A DNA stretch of 64,000 nucleotides from Flavobacterium xinjiangense (GTDB lineage Bacteria > Bacteroidota > Bacteroidia > Flavobacteriales > Flavobacteriaceae): NCBI RefSeq assembly GCF_900142885.1, contig NZ_FRCL01000002.1, positions 124,001 through 188,000 of the forward strand, in the 5' to 3' direction. The translations under genes were made by a program, and so were the position numbers. Positions 35,034 through 43,975 of the stretch are shown here, piece by piece; position 1 is the stretch's first letter, and every line of letters starts with the position of its first letter. The notes beneath the pieces were generated by a model. That model was not told the origin of the DNA and made no database searches. It saw only the letters and a list, made by a program, of their open reading frames with translations.

Positions 35034-35642
35034 TCATTGCAAATCTTTATTGTCATTCCTATTTCCTTTGTTGTTTTTATGAGTTATTTCAGCGATTCGG
35101 ATTAAATATTCTTCGACGGTTTCATGTGCTCCAATCGGAATGTTGTCCAGTAAACTATCAAATCCATTTATTAAATTGGTGTATTTCTCAAATGTATCCT
35201 CGAGTAGTTGGTCGTTTTTTGTTTCCCAATAATTTCCTTCATCGGTAAGATCAAAATTTTCAAAATATCTTTTGTTTAAATAATCAAAGATGTTGATTAG
35301 TTGTTTGTGAATTTCAGGGCCGGCAAATTGTGTTTTTACAGACAAATAATTCTCGGTTAACTCATTCGAGGAAGCTTTTGAAGATTCAAAATTATAGAAA
35401 GTACACATTTTTCCGCTACACGTAAAAGTCAAACAAACAACCTCGCAATTGGGAGGGCTAAAACAAATTCCATAAACGGAGTCATTGCACGAATCAAGTG
35501 TAAAAGTCTGGTTTGGAAAAGCTTCTTCAAAGACATGAAATTTCCATTGGTGTACCTGTGAAATGTCAGCGACCTCTTCGATCATTTTTTTTAAAAGAAT
35601 CGGGTTTTTAAGTGCTCCCTTGTAATGAAAACTTAATCCCAT
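35034..35642 (-). CDS. Protein of unknown function, 202 residues
   Basis: No family is recognised. It has no signal peptide or membrane segment. Visible features: several Cys in the first half (DSCNDSVYGICFSPPNCEV, CSGKMC) and an acidic, mainly helical C-terminal half ending in a polar Asn/Lys tail. The ATG at 35642 is a reasonable start and the frame is clean. It is convergent with the ATL gene, separated by 20 bases, and divergent from the mrp gene. Confidence 0.7.
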   Translation of the reverse strand: MGLSFHYKGALKNPILLKKMIEEVADISQVHQWKFHVFEEAFPNQTFTLDSCNDSVYGICFSPPNCEVVCLTFTCSGKMCTFYNFESSKASSNELTENYLSVKTQFAGPEIHKQLINIFDYLNKRYFENFDLTDEGNYWETKNDQLLEDTFEKYTNLINGFDSLLDNIPIGAHETVEEYLIRIAEITHKNNKGNRNDNKDLQ

Positions 35643-35846
35643 AATTTTTTCTTATAAATTTAGATTATAAATTTGGGTTTTTTAGATTTAAATAAGGTGT
35701 TTTTTTTATTTAACCAAAAAGACAATGCCGGTAGTGCCTATAAGGTGTTGTTGGAAAATTGTAATAGTTAAAGCAGCTAATAACCACCAGCAATCCCCAT
35801 ATCAATAAATGCAATACAAAACCTTTATAATAAGAACTTTTCACAG

Positions 35847-35854
35847 TATCTTTG
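35847..35854 (+). promoter_or_regulatory. -7 box for mrp
   Basis: TATCTTTG, a full TAnnTTTG match, 72 bases before the ATG of the Mrp-type ATPase; no clear -33 TTTG. Confidence 0.5.
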
Positions 35855-35925
35855 CAATCTGAAATCAGTTTAAATAAAGATAATATTCTGGCGGTAAAAC
35901 GCCAATAGAAAACAGTTAACTAAAA

Positions 35926-37053
35926 ATGAAATTAGATAGAAAAGAAATTCTTAAAGCTTTAGAAACGATTACTATAGCTGGAGAAGGAAAAAACATGGTG
36001 GAGAGTGGTGCTATAGCTAATGTAGTTACTTTTGGCGATGAGGTAGTAGTAGATTTAGTATTACACACACCGGCAATGCACATTAAAAAACGTGCTGAAG
36101 ACGATATCAAAAAAACAATTCTTGAATTAGTGTCTCCAGATGCTAAAATCAAAATCAATAGTAAAGTTGAGGTTCCGGACAAACCAGAAATCAAAGGAAA
36201 ATCAATACCGGGAATAAAAAATATTATCGGAGTTGCCTCTGGTAAAGGAGGAGTAGGAAAATCTACTGTAACTGCAAATTTAGCAGTATCATTGGCCAAA
36301 ATGGGTTTCTCAGTAGGAATCCTTGATGCCGATATTTACGGACCATCAATGCCAATCATGTTCGATGTAGAAAGCGAAAAACCAATTTCTATACTGGTTG
36401 ATGGGAAATCAAAAATGAAACCGGTTGAAAGTTACGAAGTAAAAATTCTTTCGATAGGGTTTTTTACGGCGCCAAGTCAAGCGGTAATCTGGAGAGGACC
36501 AATGGCTTCTAAAGCATTAAACCAAATGATTTTTGATGCAGATTGGGGAGAATTAGATTTCATGTTAGTCGATTTGCCACCAGGAACGGGTGATATTCAC
36601 CTTTCAATCGTGCAATCATTACCTATTACCGGTGTTGTGATTGTAAGCACGCCGCAAGCAGTAGCTTTGGCCGATGCTAAAAAAGGAGTTTCCATGTTCA
36701 TGTCTGAGGCAATAAATGTCCCTGTATTGGGAATTATTGAAAACATGGCGTACTTCACACCCGAAGAATTACCTGAAAATAAATATTACATCTTTGGAAA
36801 AGAAGGAGCTAGAAATCTTGCAGAAGATTTAGACGTTCCATTCCTTGGAGAAGTGCCAATTGTACAATCAATCCGTGAAGCCGGAGATTACGGTCGTCCT
36901 GCAGCGATGCAAACAGGTTCAATTATCGAAACTGTTTTTGAAGAAATTACGAGAAATGTCGTACAGGAAGTAGTAAGCAGAAATGAAAATTTACCTGCTA
37001 CTGAAGCCGTAAAAATTACAACTATGGCCGGTTGTTCAGCAGTAAAAAAATAG
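35926..37053 (+). CDS. Mrp/ApbC-type P-loop ATPase, Fe-S cluster carrier
   Basis: Fe-S cluster carrier-type ATPase. N-terminal MIP18/DUF59 domain (residues 1-85), then the deviant Walker A SGKGGVGKSTVTANLA, Switch I DADIYGPSMPIM and Walker B VDLPPGTGDIHLS. Length 375 is usual. The CxxC that bridges the cluster in E. coli and eukaryotic relatives (after IENM) is absent: here IENMAYFTPEELPENKYYIF has no Cys. A single Cys is present near the C terminus (MAGCSAVKK). NifU-type and ferredoxin genes follow, supporting a role in Fe-S assembly. Confidence 0.9.
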   Translation: MKLDRKEILKALETITIAGEGKNMVESGAIANVVTFGDEVVVDLVLHTPAMHIKKRAEDDIKKTILELVSPDAKIKINSKVEVPDKPEIKGKSIPGIKNIIGVASGKGGVGKSTVTANLAVSLAKMGFSVGILDADIYGPSMPIMFDVESEKPISILVDGKSKMKPVESYEVKILSIGFFTAPSQAVIWRGPMASKALNQMIFDADWGELDFMLVDLPPGTGDIHLSIVQSLPITGVVIVSTPQAVALADAKKGVSMFMSEAINVPVLGIIENMAYFTPEELPENKYYIFGKEGARNLAEDLDVPFLGEVPIVQSIREAGDYGRPAAMQTGSIIETVFEEITRNVVQEVVSRNENLPATEAVKITTMAGCSAVKK

Positions 37054-37120
37054 AAATTAGAATCGTTGAATGATTTTTAATCTTTCAATTTTCTAATCTT
37101 TCAATCTTTAAATAAAGAAA

Positions 37121-37360
37121 ATGACAACAGAAGAATTAACAATTGAAGTTCAAAAAGCACTGGAAGAAATCAGACCTTTTTTGAACTCTGATGGCGGTGA
37201 CATCACATTGATTTCCATCGAAGACGACAAACACGTAAAAGTGCGTCTCGAAGGAGCATGTACCAGTTGCAGTGTAAACCAAATGACATTGAGAGCAGGT
37301 GTAGAAACCACTATCAAAAAGTTTGCTCCCCAAATAGAAACTGTTGTAAATATCCTATAA
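37121..37360 (+). CDS. NifU C-terminal-domain Fe-S scaffold protein
   Basis: A 79-residue NifU-like domain that holds a transient Fe-S cluster. The motif GACTSCSVNQMTLRAGVE carries the CxxC, preceded by RPFLNSDGGDITLISIED. The standalone small form is common in Bacteroidetes. It follows the Mrp-type ATPase by 67 bases in the same direction, so the two are probably in one operon for cluster assembly and delivery. Confidence 0.92.
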   Translation: MTTEELTIEVQKALEEIRPFLNSDGGDITLISIEDDKHVKVRLEGACTSCSVNQMTLRAGVETTIKKFAPQIETVVNIL

Positions 37361-37378
37361 ATGTTTAGGGCGTGTCCC

Positions 37379-37480
37379 TTTTAAGAAAAAAGGCTATTCA
37401 ATACAATGGGTATATGCCTTTTTTCTTAAAACGGTCAGGCTATCCGCGCTACTTCGGTAGCTGGCTATTATCCCTCACGC
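37379..37480. repeat. Intergenic hairpin and dispersed repeat between nifU-type gene and ferredoxin
   Basis: TTTTAAGAAAAAAGGC (37379-37394) and GCCTTTTTTCTTAAAA (37416-37431) form a perfect 16-bp stem that may end the mrp-nifU transcript. It is followed at 37436-37480 by CAGGCTATCCGCGCTACTTC and TCCCTCACGC, a repeat type I associate with intergenic DNA of flavobacteria. Confidence 0.7.
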
Positions 37481-37529
37481 GTAAAAAACCACAACCCACA
37501 ACTCATAACTTATAATTTACAACTGATTT

Positions 37530-37847
37530 ATGGATGTATTAATAAAAATTAAAGACAGAGAAGGAGTAGTGCATGAATTACAGGCTCCCACAGATATGGC
37601 CATGAACATCATGGAATTATGTAAAGCCTATGAACTACCTGTAGAAGGAACTTGTGGCGGGATGGCCATGTGTGCTTCTTGCCAATGTTATGTGCTAAAT
37701 GATGTGCCCTTGCCAGAAATGGGCGATGATGAAGAAGCAATGCTCTCAGAAGCGTTCTACGTAAAATCTAACAGCCGATTGGGTTGTCAAATCCCGATCA
37801 CCGAAAGCCTCGAAGGATTAGAACTGGAATTGGCTCCGGAAAATTAA
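37530..37847 (+). CDS. 2Fe-2S ferredoxin, adrenodoxin type
   Basis: A small (105-residue) electron carrier. The cluster ligands are visible as C-x5-C-x2-C in EGTCGGMAMCASCQCYV and a fourth Cys in NSRLGCQIPI. The EEAMLSEAFYVKSNSR segment is typical of vertebrate-type/bacterial adrenodoxin-like ferredoxins used in Fe-S assembly and cytochrome reduction. Neighbouring Mrp and NifU-type genes make a role in Fe-S biogenesis likely. Confidence 0.92.
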   Translation: MDVLIKIKDREGVVHELQAPTDMAMNIMELCKAYELPVEGTCGGMAMCASCQCYVLNDVPLPEMGDDEEAMLSEAFYVKSNSRLGCQIPITESLEGLELELAPEN

Positions 37848-37850
37848 AGT

Positions 37851-37880
37851 AAAGCGTTCATCTTGGTGAACGCTTTTTTT
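37851..37880. terminator. Bidirectional terminator
   Basis: AAAGCGTTCA and TGAACGCTTT with a short loop and T run, between the convergent ferredoxin and metallophosphoesterase genes; it touches the stop codon of the latter. Confidence 0.8.
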
Positions 37881-38775
37881 ATTTGTAATCTTTTAGATTA
37901 GTGGGGCCATCAAGCACTTCTCTTACAATTTGTAAAATACCGTTATCCCTGGTGTCAATGTACCATTTTATTAATGTTAGGGTTCCGTTTGCAATCTCTA
38001 TACCGGTAATGCTTCGTGGGTGTACGCAGCTTCCGTCATTAAAATAAGGTGTTGAGTTTTGACTTGGATACGAAAAACTAGGTCTGTGCGTATGTCCTAC
38101 AATAGTAATTTTTCTATCGTTGTTTTCAATCCATTTTTTTATACGCAGTTCAACTTTTATGCGTTCTACATAATTTTTGGCAGGGCTTGTTGGGTCAGAG
38201 ATTCCCCATATTTGTAGTGGTTTCCATAATACAGCAACCATAAATCGATTGATTTTCCAGCCTACATAATTCATGAAATCAGCTTGATGTCCATGAGTCA
38301 AAAAGAGTTCTTGTTTAGTTTCCTGATGGACTAAAACTATGGCTTCGTGACATTTTATACCGGTAAATAAAGGTTCGATTCGGTCGTTTTGGCTATTTAT
38401 ATATGTTGAAAGGGTTTTTTCTGCGTGATCTTTATTCCGAAAAACCATATCATGATTTCCCCAAATTTTATGGTATCTGTTGGAGTCATGAAATTTCTTT
38501 AATAAAAGATAAACGTTTTTGTGCGCTTCAAAAATGGTTTTAAAGAAAATGTTTTCCCATAATTCATCGCCGTCACCCAACTCACAATATTCAAAACCAT
38601 CATTGTAATACTGGTTCAGTGCATGAAAATAGACGTTTCTATTGTTTGCAAAATCATCAGCAAAACTATTGTCGCTCCGGTGGCAGTCGCTAAATAGAAT
38701 AAACTTTGATTGATCATCAAAAGGAATTCTTTTAGCTTCTTTATAGGCTTTTGTTAATCGTTCTTGGGAAGACAT
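37879..38775 (-). CDS. Calcineurin-like metallophosphoesterase
   Basis: A 298-residue cytoplasmic protein with the ordered metal-binding motifs of the superfamily: FSDCHRSD (D-x-H), GDGDELWE (GD-x-xE-like), GNHDM, THGHQAD and GHTHRPSF. Members cleave phosphomonoesters or phosphodiesters, including nucleotides and UDP-diacylglucosamine. No signal peptide is present and no specific substrate can be read from the sequence. Confidence 0.88.
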   Translation of the reverse strand: MSSQERLTKAYKEAKRIPFDDQSKFILFSDCHRSDNSFADDFANNRNVYFHALNQYYNDGFEYCELGDGDELWENIFFKTIFEAHKNVYLLLKKFHDSNRYHKIWGNHDMVFRNKDHAEKTLSTYINSQNDRIEPLFTGIKCHEAIVLVHQETKQELFLTHGHQADFMNYVGWKINRFMVAVLWKPLQIWGISDPTSPAKNYVERIKVELRIKKWIENNDRKITIVGHTHRPSFSYPSQNSTPYFNDGSCVHPRSITGIEIANGTLTLIKWYIDTRDNGILQIVREVLDGPTNLKDYK

Positions 38776-38862
38776 TTGTTTATTTTAAAAAAATAAAGAT
38801 ATATAAAAACCAGTATAAAAGGGTAATTGCAAGAATACTTCTTTAATAATTGGAATGTTCTT

Positions 38863-39618
38863 TTATTTTTGGATTGCTGTAGCGGCTTTTGGTAAAATCC
38901 GTTCTACAAATAGATAATACGCTAGTTCCGAAGGATGCAATCCATCTTGGGCTACAAGATTAGTATTCGTTAAACCTTGTATGGTGATATCGGTAATGTT
39001 TATAAACTCAATATTGTTATCTGTGCAATATTTTTTGGCAAAAGCATTGTACTTATCAATTTCCATAGAAATCCGCGATTGATTTCCTGATCCTTGGCCA
39101 AAAGGCGTATAGGCATAATCTGGAATAGAAACCACAATGACATTCGCCTTATCACCTTTTGCGAAAGCAATAGCTTTAGTTAGTAATTCAGGAAACTCTT
39201 TCTCGTATACCGAAAAGGGCTTGTTTTGATATTGATTGTTTACACCAATTAATAAGGTAACCAAATCATAATCTGATGCTGGATTTTGCAAATCAATAGC
39301 CGAAATTAAGTTGGTGGTGGTCCAGCCCGTTTGCGCTATAAGCTTTAGTGGATAGGCATTATTTGGATTTAAATTACTGAGGTTTTTCTTTAGTTGTTCG
39401 GGAAATCTACAGGTTTCACATACACTTTGACCAATGGTGTAACTGTCACCAAGTGCTAAATAGCTAAAGGTTTGATTTTGTGTTTGTGGAACGGTTAGGG
39501 GTGTAGGATTTGTAACTGATGGTGCAGAGGTCGTTTTAGGAATTGGATTTTCGCTGCTACAACTTGCAATACAAAGTAATAAAAGGAACGCAACTATTAT
39601 TTGAAATTTTTTTTTCAT
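38863..39618 (-). CDS. SGNH/GDSL hydrolase lipoprotein
   Basis: Lipoprotein signal (FLLLLCIASCSS) followed by a Pro/Thr/Ser-rich linker and an SGNH hydrolase domain: block I YLALGDSYTIGQS with the nucleophile Ser, block III LIGVNNQY, and block V DGLHPSELAYY with the catalytic Asp and His. It is likely an esterase or carbohydrate deacetylase facing the periplasm or cell surface. The substrate is unknown. Confidence 0.9.
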   Translation of the reverse strand: MKKKFQIIVAFLLLLCIASCSSENPIPKTTSAPSVTNPTPLTVPQTQNQTFSYLALGDSYTIGQSVCETCRFPEQLKKNLSNLNPNNAYPLKLIAQTGWTTTNLISAIDLQNPASDYDLVTLLIGVNNQYQNKPFSVYEKEFPELLTKAIAFAKGDKANVIVVSIPDYAYTPFGQGSGNQSRISMEIDKYNAFAKKYCTDNNIEFINITDITIQGLTNTNLVAQDGLHPSELAYYLFVERILPKAATAIQK

Positions 39619-39681
39619 TATTTTGAAATTTGGAAAGAGTCATCTCTAAATAATAGTTACGTTTATTTGGTAGTATCGGTT

Positions 39682-40464
39682 TTATGCCAATTCAACATTC
39701 ATCATAATTGTTTCTTCGATTGCATCCCAAAGGCCTATTCTTTTTTCTAAAGCTAAAATAGATACTTCTTCTACGTCAGACCATTTTTGTGCGTCAGTTC
39801 CGCAAAGTTCCGTTATCATTTTCATCGCCATGGGACCGTGCTCGTCAGCATCTAATTCGATATGTCTTTCGAAGTAATAAATTAATTTGCTTAAATCAGT
39901 TTCCGGAAAGTTTTCTTGAAAATTCTTCAAGATTGCAGTAAACATACTTGGAATCAAATCTTCTCTGCCAAAAGTAAATGCAGCTGCAATTTCGTGTGTT
40001 TTTCCTTCGTCAATTACTCGGAAAGTAAAGTCTAAAAAGGCCTTAATGTTTGGGTGTAAATTGCTTTTTTTAATGGCAACAAACACATTGTTAAGAGAGT
40101 GGACTCCAGCTAAAAAATGTTCAATCCCATTAGTATTGGCACCACAAGCTTTCATGGCTTCAATATACATTTCGTAATGACTCTGATGGCGGCCGTCCAT
40201 AGTTAGATCAGTCTCTTCAGCCAAAACAATTTCGTTAATTAAATATCTTGTTTCTGGGTTTTCAGTAGCAAACCAGGGAGTAGTTGTGCAGGTTAATTTA
40301 GCTTGTAATGCTTTTAACAGAGACATGAAATCCCAAACTGCAAAAACGTGGTTTTCTAAAAAAGTATGTAAATCCTCAATTGTTTGTACTTTTTTATATA
40401 AGGAATGTTGTAACAATGATTCTTTTTGGGGCTGAATCGTCTTGTTAATTGCTTCAATATTCAT
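39682..40464 (-). CDS. DUF3050 family protein (heme-oxygenase-like fold)
   Basis: About 260 residues, mostly helical, cytoplasmic. The pattern (HVFAVWDFMSLLKALQAKL, EETDLTMDGRHQSHYEMYIE, FERHIELDADEHGPMAMKMI) fits the DUF3050 family, which belongs to the heme-oxygenase-like superfamily; several His/Glu residues could bind metal. No function is assigned. The ATG at 40464 matches the family start; an upstream ATG at 40509 lies in the terminator of the preceding gene and is unlikely. Confidence 0.8.
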   Translation of the reverse strand: MNIEAINKTIQPQKESLLQHSLYKKVQTIEDLHTFLENHVFAVWDFMSLLKALQAKLTCTTTPWFATENPETRYLINEIVLAEETDLTMDGRHQSHYEMYIEAMKACGANTNGIEHFLAGVHSLNNVFVAIKKSNLHPNIKAFLDFTFRVIDEGKTHEIAAAFTFGREDLIPSMFTAILKNFQENFPETDLSKLIYYFERHIELDADEHGPMAMKMITELCGTDAQKWSDVEEVSILALEKRIGLWDAIEETIMMNVELA

Positions 40465-40490
40465 AGTGGTATTTTTTGATGTAAATATAA

Positions 40491-40518
40491 AAAAGCTTCT
40501 TGTTTCCAAGAAGCTTTT
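40491..40518. terminator. Terminator of the acyl-CoA dehydrogenase gene
   Basis: AAAAGCTTCTTG, loop TTTC, CAAGAAGCTTTT: a perfect 12-bp stem 38 bases after the minus-strand stop at 40557. Confidence 0.8.
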
Positions 40519-40556
40519 ACTATCAATTTTATAAATACTTTAATAGTTGTTTATTA

Positions 40557-41735
40557 CTATTTAAATGCGGGAATTCCAGTGATATCCATACCTGTAATTA
40601 GCAAGTGAATATCGTGAGTTCCTTCGTAAGTAATCACAGATTCTAAATTCATCATGTGACGCATAATCGAATATTCTCCAGTAATTCCCATTCCTCCAAG
40701 CATTTGTCTGGCTTCACGAGCAATATGAATAGCCATATCTACATTGTTTCTTTTAGCCATAGAGATTTGAGCTGTTGTAGCTTTTCCTTCATTTCTTAAA
40801 ACTCCTAATCGCCAAGTCAACAATTGCGCTTTGGTAATTTCGGTAATCATTTCGGCTAATTTTTTCTGTTGTAATTGAGTTCCTGCAATAGGTTTGTCAA
40901 ATTGAATTCTTTCTTTGGCATAACGTAATGCGGTGTCATAACAATCCATTGCAGCACCAATAGCACCCCAGGCAATACCATAACGTGCTGAATCAAGACA
41001 GCCTAGCGGCGCTCCCAATCCAGATTTGTTCGGTAATAAATTTTCTTTTGGCACTTTAACATTGTCAAATATCAACTCTCCAGTTGAAGACGCGCGAAGC
41101 GACCATTTATTATGTGTTTCCGGAGTTGTAAAACCTTCCATTCCGCGTTCTACGATTAAACCGTGAATTCGTCCTTCTTCATTTTTTGCCCAAACAATAG
41201 CGATATCTGCAAACGGAGCATTTGAAATCCACATCTTTGCACCATTCAATAAGTAATGGTCGCCCATATCTTTAAAGTTGGTAATCATACTTCCCGGATC
41301 AGAACCGTAGTTAGGTTCCGTTAATCCGAAACATCCCATAAACTCGCCAGTAGCCAGTTTTGGTAAATATTTCATGCGTTGTTCTTCGTTCCCGTATTTC
41401 CAAATTGGATACATCACCAAAGAAGATTGCACAGAAGATGTAGAACGTACACCAGAATCTCCACGCTCAATTTCTTGCATGATTAAACCATAAGATATTT
41501 GATCAAGACCAGCTCCTCCATATTCCTCAGGAATGTAAGGGCCAAATCCGCCAATTTCACCCAAACCTTTTATAATTTGTTTTGGGAATTCCGCTTTTTG
41601 AGCGTATTCTTCTATAATAGGAGACACTTCACGTTTTACCCATGCACGAGCAGAATCACGCACTAGTTTGTGTTCTTCTGTTAATAAATCGTCAAGGTTG
41701 TAATAATCTGGAGCTTGAAATAAATCTGGTTTCAT
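40557..41735 (-). CDS. gcdH: Acyl-CoA dehydrogenase, glutaryl-CoA dehydrogenase-like
   Basis: FAD-dependent acyl-CoA dehydrogenase of 392 residues. GCFGLTEPNYGSDPGSM and YLLNGAKMWISNAPFADI form the FAD/substrate site, and the catalytic Glu lies in VITYEGTHDIH, a form typical of glutaryl-CoA dehydrogenases, as is the ending GMDITGIPAF. Such enzymes convert glutaryl-CoA to crotonyl-CoA in lysine and tryptophan breakdown. A CAAATTTA box (minus-strand -7) at 41756-41763 precedes the gene. Substrate remains inferred. Confidence 0.88.
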   Translation of the reverse strand: MKPDLFQAPDYYNLDDLLTEEHKLVRDSARAWVKREVSPIIEEYAQKAEFPKQIIKGLGEIGGFGPYIPEEYGGAGLDQISYGLIMQEIERGDSGVRSTSSVQSSLVMYPIWKYGNEEQRMKYLPKLATGEFMGCFGLTEPNYGSDPGSMITNFKDMGDHYLLNGAKMWISNAPFADIAIVWAKNEEGRIHGLIVERGMEGFTTPETHNKWSLRASSTGELIFDNVKVPKENLLPNKSGLGAPLGCLDSARYGIAWGAIGAAMDCYDTALRYAKERIQFDKPIAGTQLQQKKLAEMITEITKAQLLTWRLGVLRNEGKATTAQISMAKRNNVDMAIHIAREARQMLGGMGITGEYSIMRHMMNLESVITYEGTHDIHLLITGMDITGIPAFK

Positions 41736-41907
41736 GATGAGGATTTTTTAAAGAACAAATTTACATAAAGAAATATAACAAAAGCATTAAAAAATGTTAT
41801 ATTTTTTAATTTTAATAAAAAGTGCTGTTTTAATGAGAAAATGCTTTTAGTCGTAAAGTTCAAGAATAGTTTTAAAAAAATCAAATTCACAATCAGTGTG
41901 ATGTAAT

Positions 41908-42621
41908 TTACATTTTCAAATAAAAATCTTTGGTCAATGAAGTGTATTCGGGCGTATAAATATGTCTGGCGGTTTCGATAATCAATTCATCAATAAGGAA
42001 ATCAACTTTTATATTTCGGCTTAAAGCCAATAAACTGCGTTTGGTTTCAGTAGTTGGAGTTCCTTTTACCCTAGTAATTTTTAAAGGATATAATTCATAT
42101 TCTTTGGCTAGAGCCAAGAAATTTTCTTCTTCTTTGAAAGGAATGATTGCTGCGAATATTCCATTTTCCGAAAGTAACAAGTCAGCCGCTTCAATCAAAT
42201 CTTCAAAAGGCATCGCATCAGCAAAACGAGCTAGATCTCTTTGTTCCGTTGCAGATTTAAAATCATCAGTATAAAAAGGAGGATTCGATACAATTAGATC
42301 GTATTCGTCTTCTGGTTCTTCGATGAATTCGTCCAAGCCGGCATGAAAACAAAATAAACGGTCGCTCCAAGGGGAGTTTTCGAAATTATCTACGGATTGT
42401 TCGTAGGCTTCTTCGTCGATTTCCAGAGCGTCAATTTGTTCTGCATTGGTTCTTTGTGCTAGCATCAAAGCAATAACACCGGTTCCTGCACCGATATCCA
42501 AAATGCTAAAAGGATGATTTTCTATTGGCGCCCAAGCACCAAGCAATACGCCATCTGTTCCAATTTTCATGGCACAACGATCTTGTTCAATGGAGAATTG
42601 TTTGAATTGGAATTTAGACAT
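41908..42621 (-). CDS. trmN6: tRNA1(Val) (adenine37-N6)-methyltransferase
   Basis: SAM-dependent methyltransferase of 237 residues. The start FKQFSIEQDRCAMKIGTDGV, motif I ILDIGAGTGVIALMLAQR and the adenine-specific catalytic motif IVSNPPFYTD identify the TrmN6/YfiC family, which methylates A37 next to the anticodon of tRNA1(Val). It follows rimM by 53 bases in the same direction and probably belongs to the rpsP operon. Confidence 0.9.
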   Translation of the reverse strand: MSKFQFKQFSIEQDRCAMKIGTDGVLLGAWAPIENHPFSILDIGAGTGVIALMLAQRTNAEQIDALEIDEEAYEQSVDNFENSPWSDRLFCFHAGLDEFIEEPEDEYDLIVSNPPFYTDDFKSATEQRDLARFADAMPFEDLIEAADLLLSENGIFAAIIPFKEEENFLALAKEYELYPLKITRVKGTPTTETKRSLLALSRNIKVDFLIDELIIETARHIYTPEYTSLTKDFYLKM

Positions 42622-42674
42622 GAAGATTTTAGATTTTTAACAAATAACCAAATAAACGATTAATCAAATTAACC

Positions 42675-43199
42675 TTAAAGGTACATCTCAATAAGCCCTT
42701 CTGGTAAATCCATGATAACTTTCTTGTTTTCACGGTCAATTTTTACAAGGAAATGATCTATCATTGGGATAAGGATTTCAACGTCACCATTTAGCACTTC
42801 AAAAAGAGGCTGAGCGGTAGTGTCATTTATGGATTGAATTTTCCCGACAACACCTAGACGTTTGTCTTCTACTTCAAAACCAATAACTTCGTGAAAGTAG
42901 AATTTGTTACCGGTAAGTTTTGGTAACATTTTTAGAGGAAGATAAATGGCGTTACCTATAATAGCATCGGCATCTTCTTCGGTATTCATGTCTTCAAAAC
43001 GAATTCTAAGGAAATCGTTTTTGTGAAGGGAGCTATTTTCAATAAAAAAAGGAACCAAGTGTTTGTTGCATTCAACAAACACTGATTCCAAGTTTTCGTA
43101 TAACTCAGGTTCGTCCGTATCTAAATAGGCAAGAACTTCCCCTTTGAAACTAAATTTTTTAGCGATTTTACCTAAGTAGAAACAATCTTCTTTACGCAT
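42675..43199 (-). CDS. rimM: Ribosome maturation factor RimM
   Basis: Assists late assembly of the 30S subunit head by binding S19. The N-terminal barrel (YLGKIAKKFSFKGEVLAYL) and the C-terminal PRC-barrel with LGVVGKIQSIN and EILIPMIDHFLVKID are recognisable at normal length (174). It lies 15 bases downstream of rpsP, the classic arrangement. Confidence 0.94.
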   Translation of the reverse strand: MRKEDCFYLGKIAKKFSFKGEVLAYLDTDEPELYENLESVFVECNKHLVPFFIENSSLHKNDFLRIRFEDMNTEEDADAIIGNAIYLPLKMLPKLTGNKFYFHEVIGFEVEDKRLGVVGKIQSINDTTAQPLFEVLNGDVEILIPMIDHFLVKIDRENKKVIMDLPEGLIEMYL

Positions 43200-43214
43200 T
43201 TTCGCCTTGTAAAA

Positions 43215-43775
43215 TTATGCTTCAGTTGTTTCGTTATTTTCTTCTGCAGCAGGAGTTTCTTCAGCTTCAACTTCAGCAACTTCTTCTTCTACAGCAGGAG
43301 TTGCAGCAGCAATAGCATCTGCTTCAGCTTGTGCAGCTGCAGCTAAACGTTTTGCGTTTACATCTTGTTCTGCTTTGAAAGCTTTAGCTTTAACATCAGC
43401 TTGTGCTTTTGTCAAACCTTCTTTTTTAGCATCAACTGTTCCTGTTTTTTCTTCTAACCAAGTTGCTAATTTTGCATCAGCTTGTTCTTGAGTTAAAGCT
43501 CCTTTACGAATACCACCATCAAGGTGATGTTTCAATAAAGCTCCTTTGTAAGAAAGAATTGCTCTAGCAGTATCAGTTGGTTGAGCACCATTGTGCAACC
43601 ATTTTACTGCGCTATCAATGTTTAAATCGATAGTTGCTGGGTTTGTGTTTGGATTGTAAGTACCGATTTTCTCTAAGTATTTACCATCTCTTTTTGAGCG
43701 AGCATCTGCTGCTACAACCCAGTAAAAAGGTTTTCCTTTTTTACCGTGTCTTTGTAATCTAATTTTTACTGACAT
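43215..43775 (-). CDS. rpsP: 30S ribosomal protein S16 with Ala/Glu-rich tail
   Basis: Residues 1-80 are ordinary S16 (MSVKIRLQRHGKKGKPFYWV, GTYNPNT, LHNGAQPTDTARAIL). The remaining 100 residues are a Lys/Ala-rich helix followed by a low-complexity acidic tail ending NNETTEA. Bacteroidetes S16 proteins commonly carry such extensions; the role of the tail is not known. It is the first gene of the rpsP-rimM-trmN6 operon with a strong promoter. Confidence 0.96.
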   Translation of the reverse strand: MSVKIRLQRHGKKGKPFYWVVAADARSKRDGKYLEKIGTYNPNTNPATIDLNIDSAVKWLHNGAQPTDTARAILSYKGALLKHHLDGGIRKGALTQEQADAKLATWLEEKTGTVDAKKEGLTKAQADVKAKAFKAEQDVNAKRLAAAAQAEADAIAAATPAVEEEVAEVEAEETPAAEENNETTEA

Positions 43776-43824
43776 AATCTTGTGATTAAATTTTGAGGTA
43801 CTCGACCTCTATTAATTAAGGGTG

Positions 43825-43855
43825 CAAAGATACATTTTTTATTGATAAATACAAA
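43825..43855 (-). promoter_or_regulatory. Promoter of rpsP-rimM-trmN6
   Basis: Read on the minus strand: TTTG (43852-43855), 19-base spacer, TATCTTTG (43825-43832), a complete match to the Bacteroidetes housekeeping promoter. It ends 49 bases before the rpsP ATG. Confidence 0.75.
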
Positions 43856-43975
43856 TCAGGTTGGTGTTTTAATGAGGTATAATAGGTTAGAAGAAAAAGG
43901 AGTGTGTTTTTTGTTTTTGTTTTTAAATTTTCTATCTAAAATGATTTACTTTTGTGTAGATTAATGACATCTATT

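Noticed and set aside
37060..37120. TCTTTCAA-type short tandem words before the nifU-type gene
   Set aside because: Degenerate A+T-rich simple sequence, not regular enough for a CRISPR or a defined repeat array.
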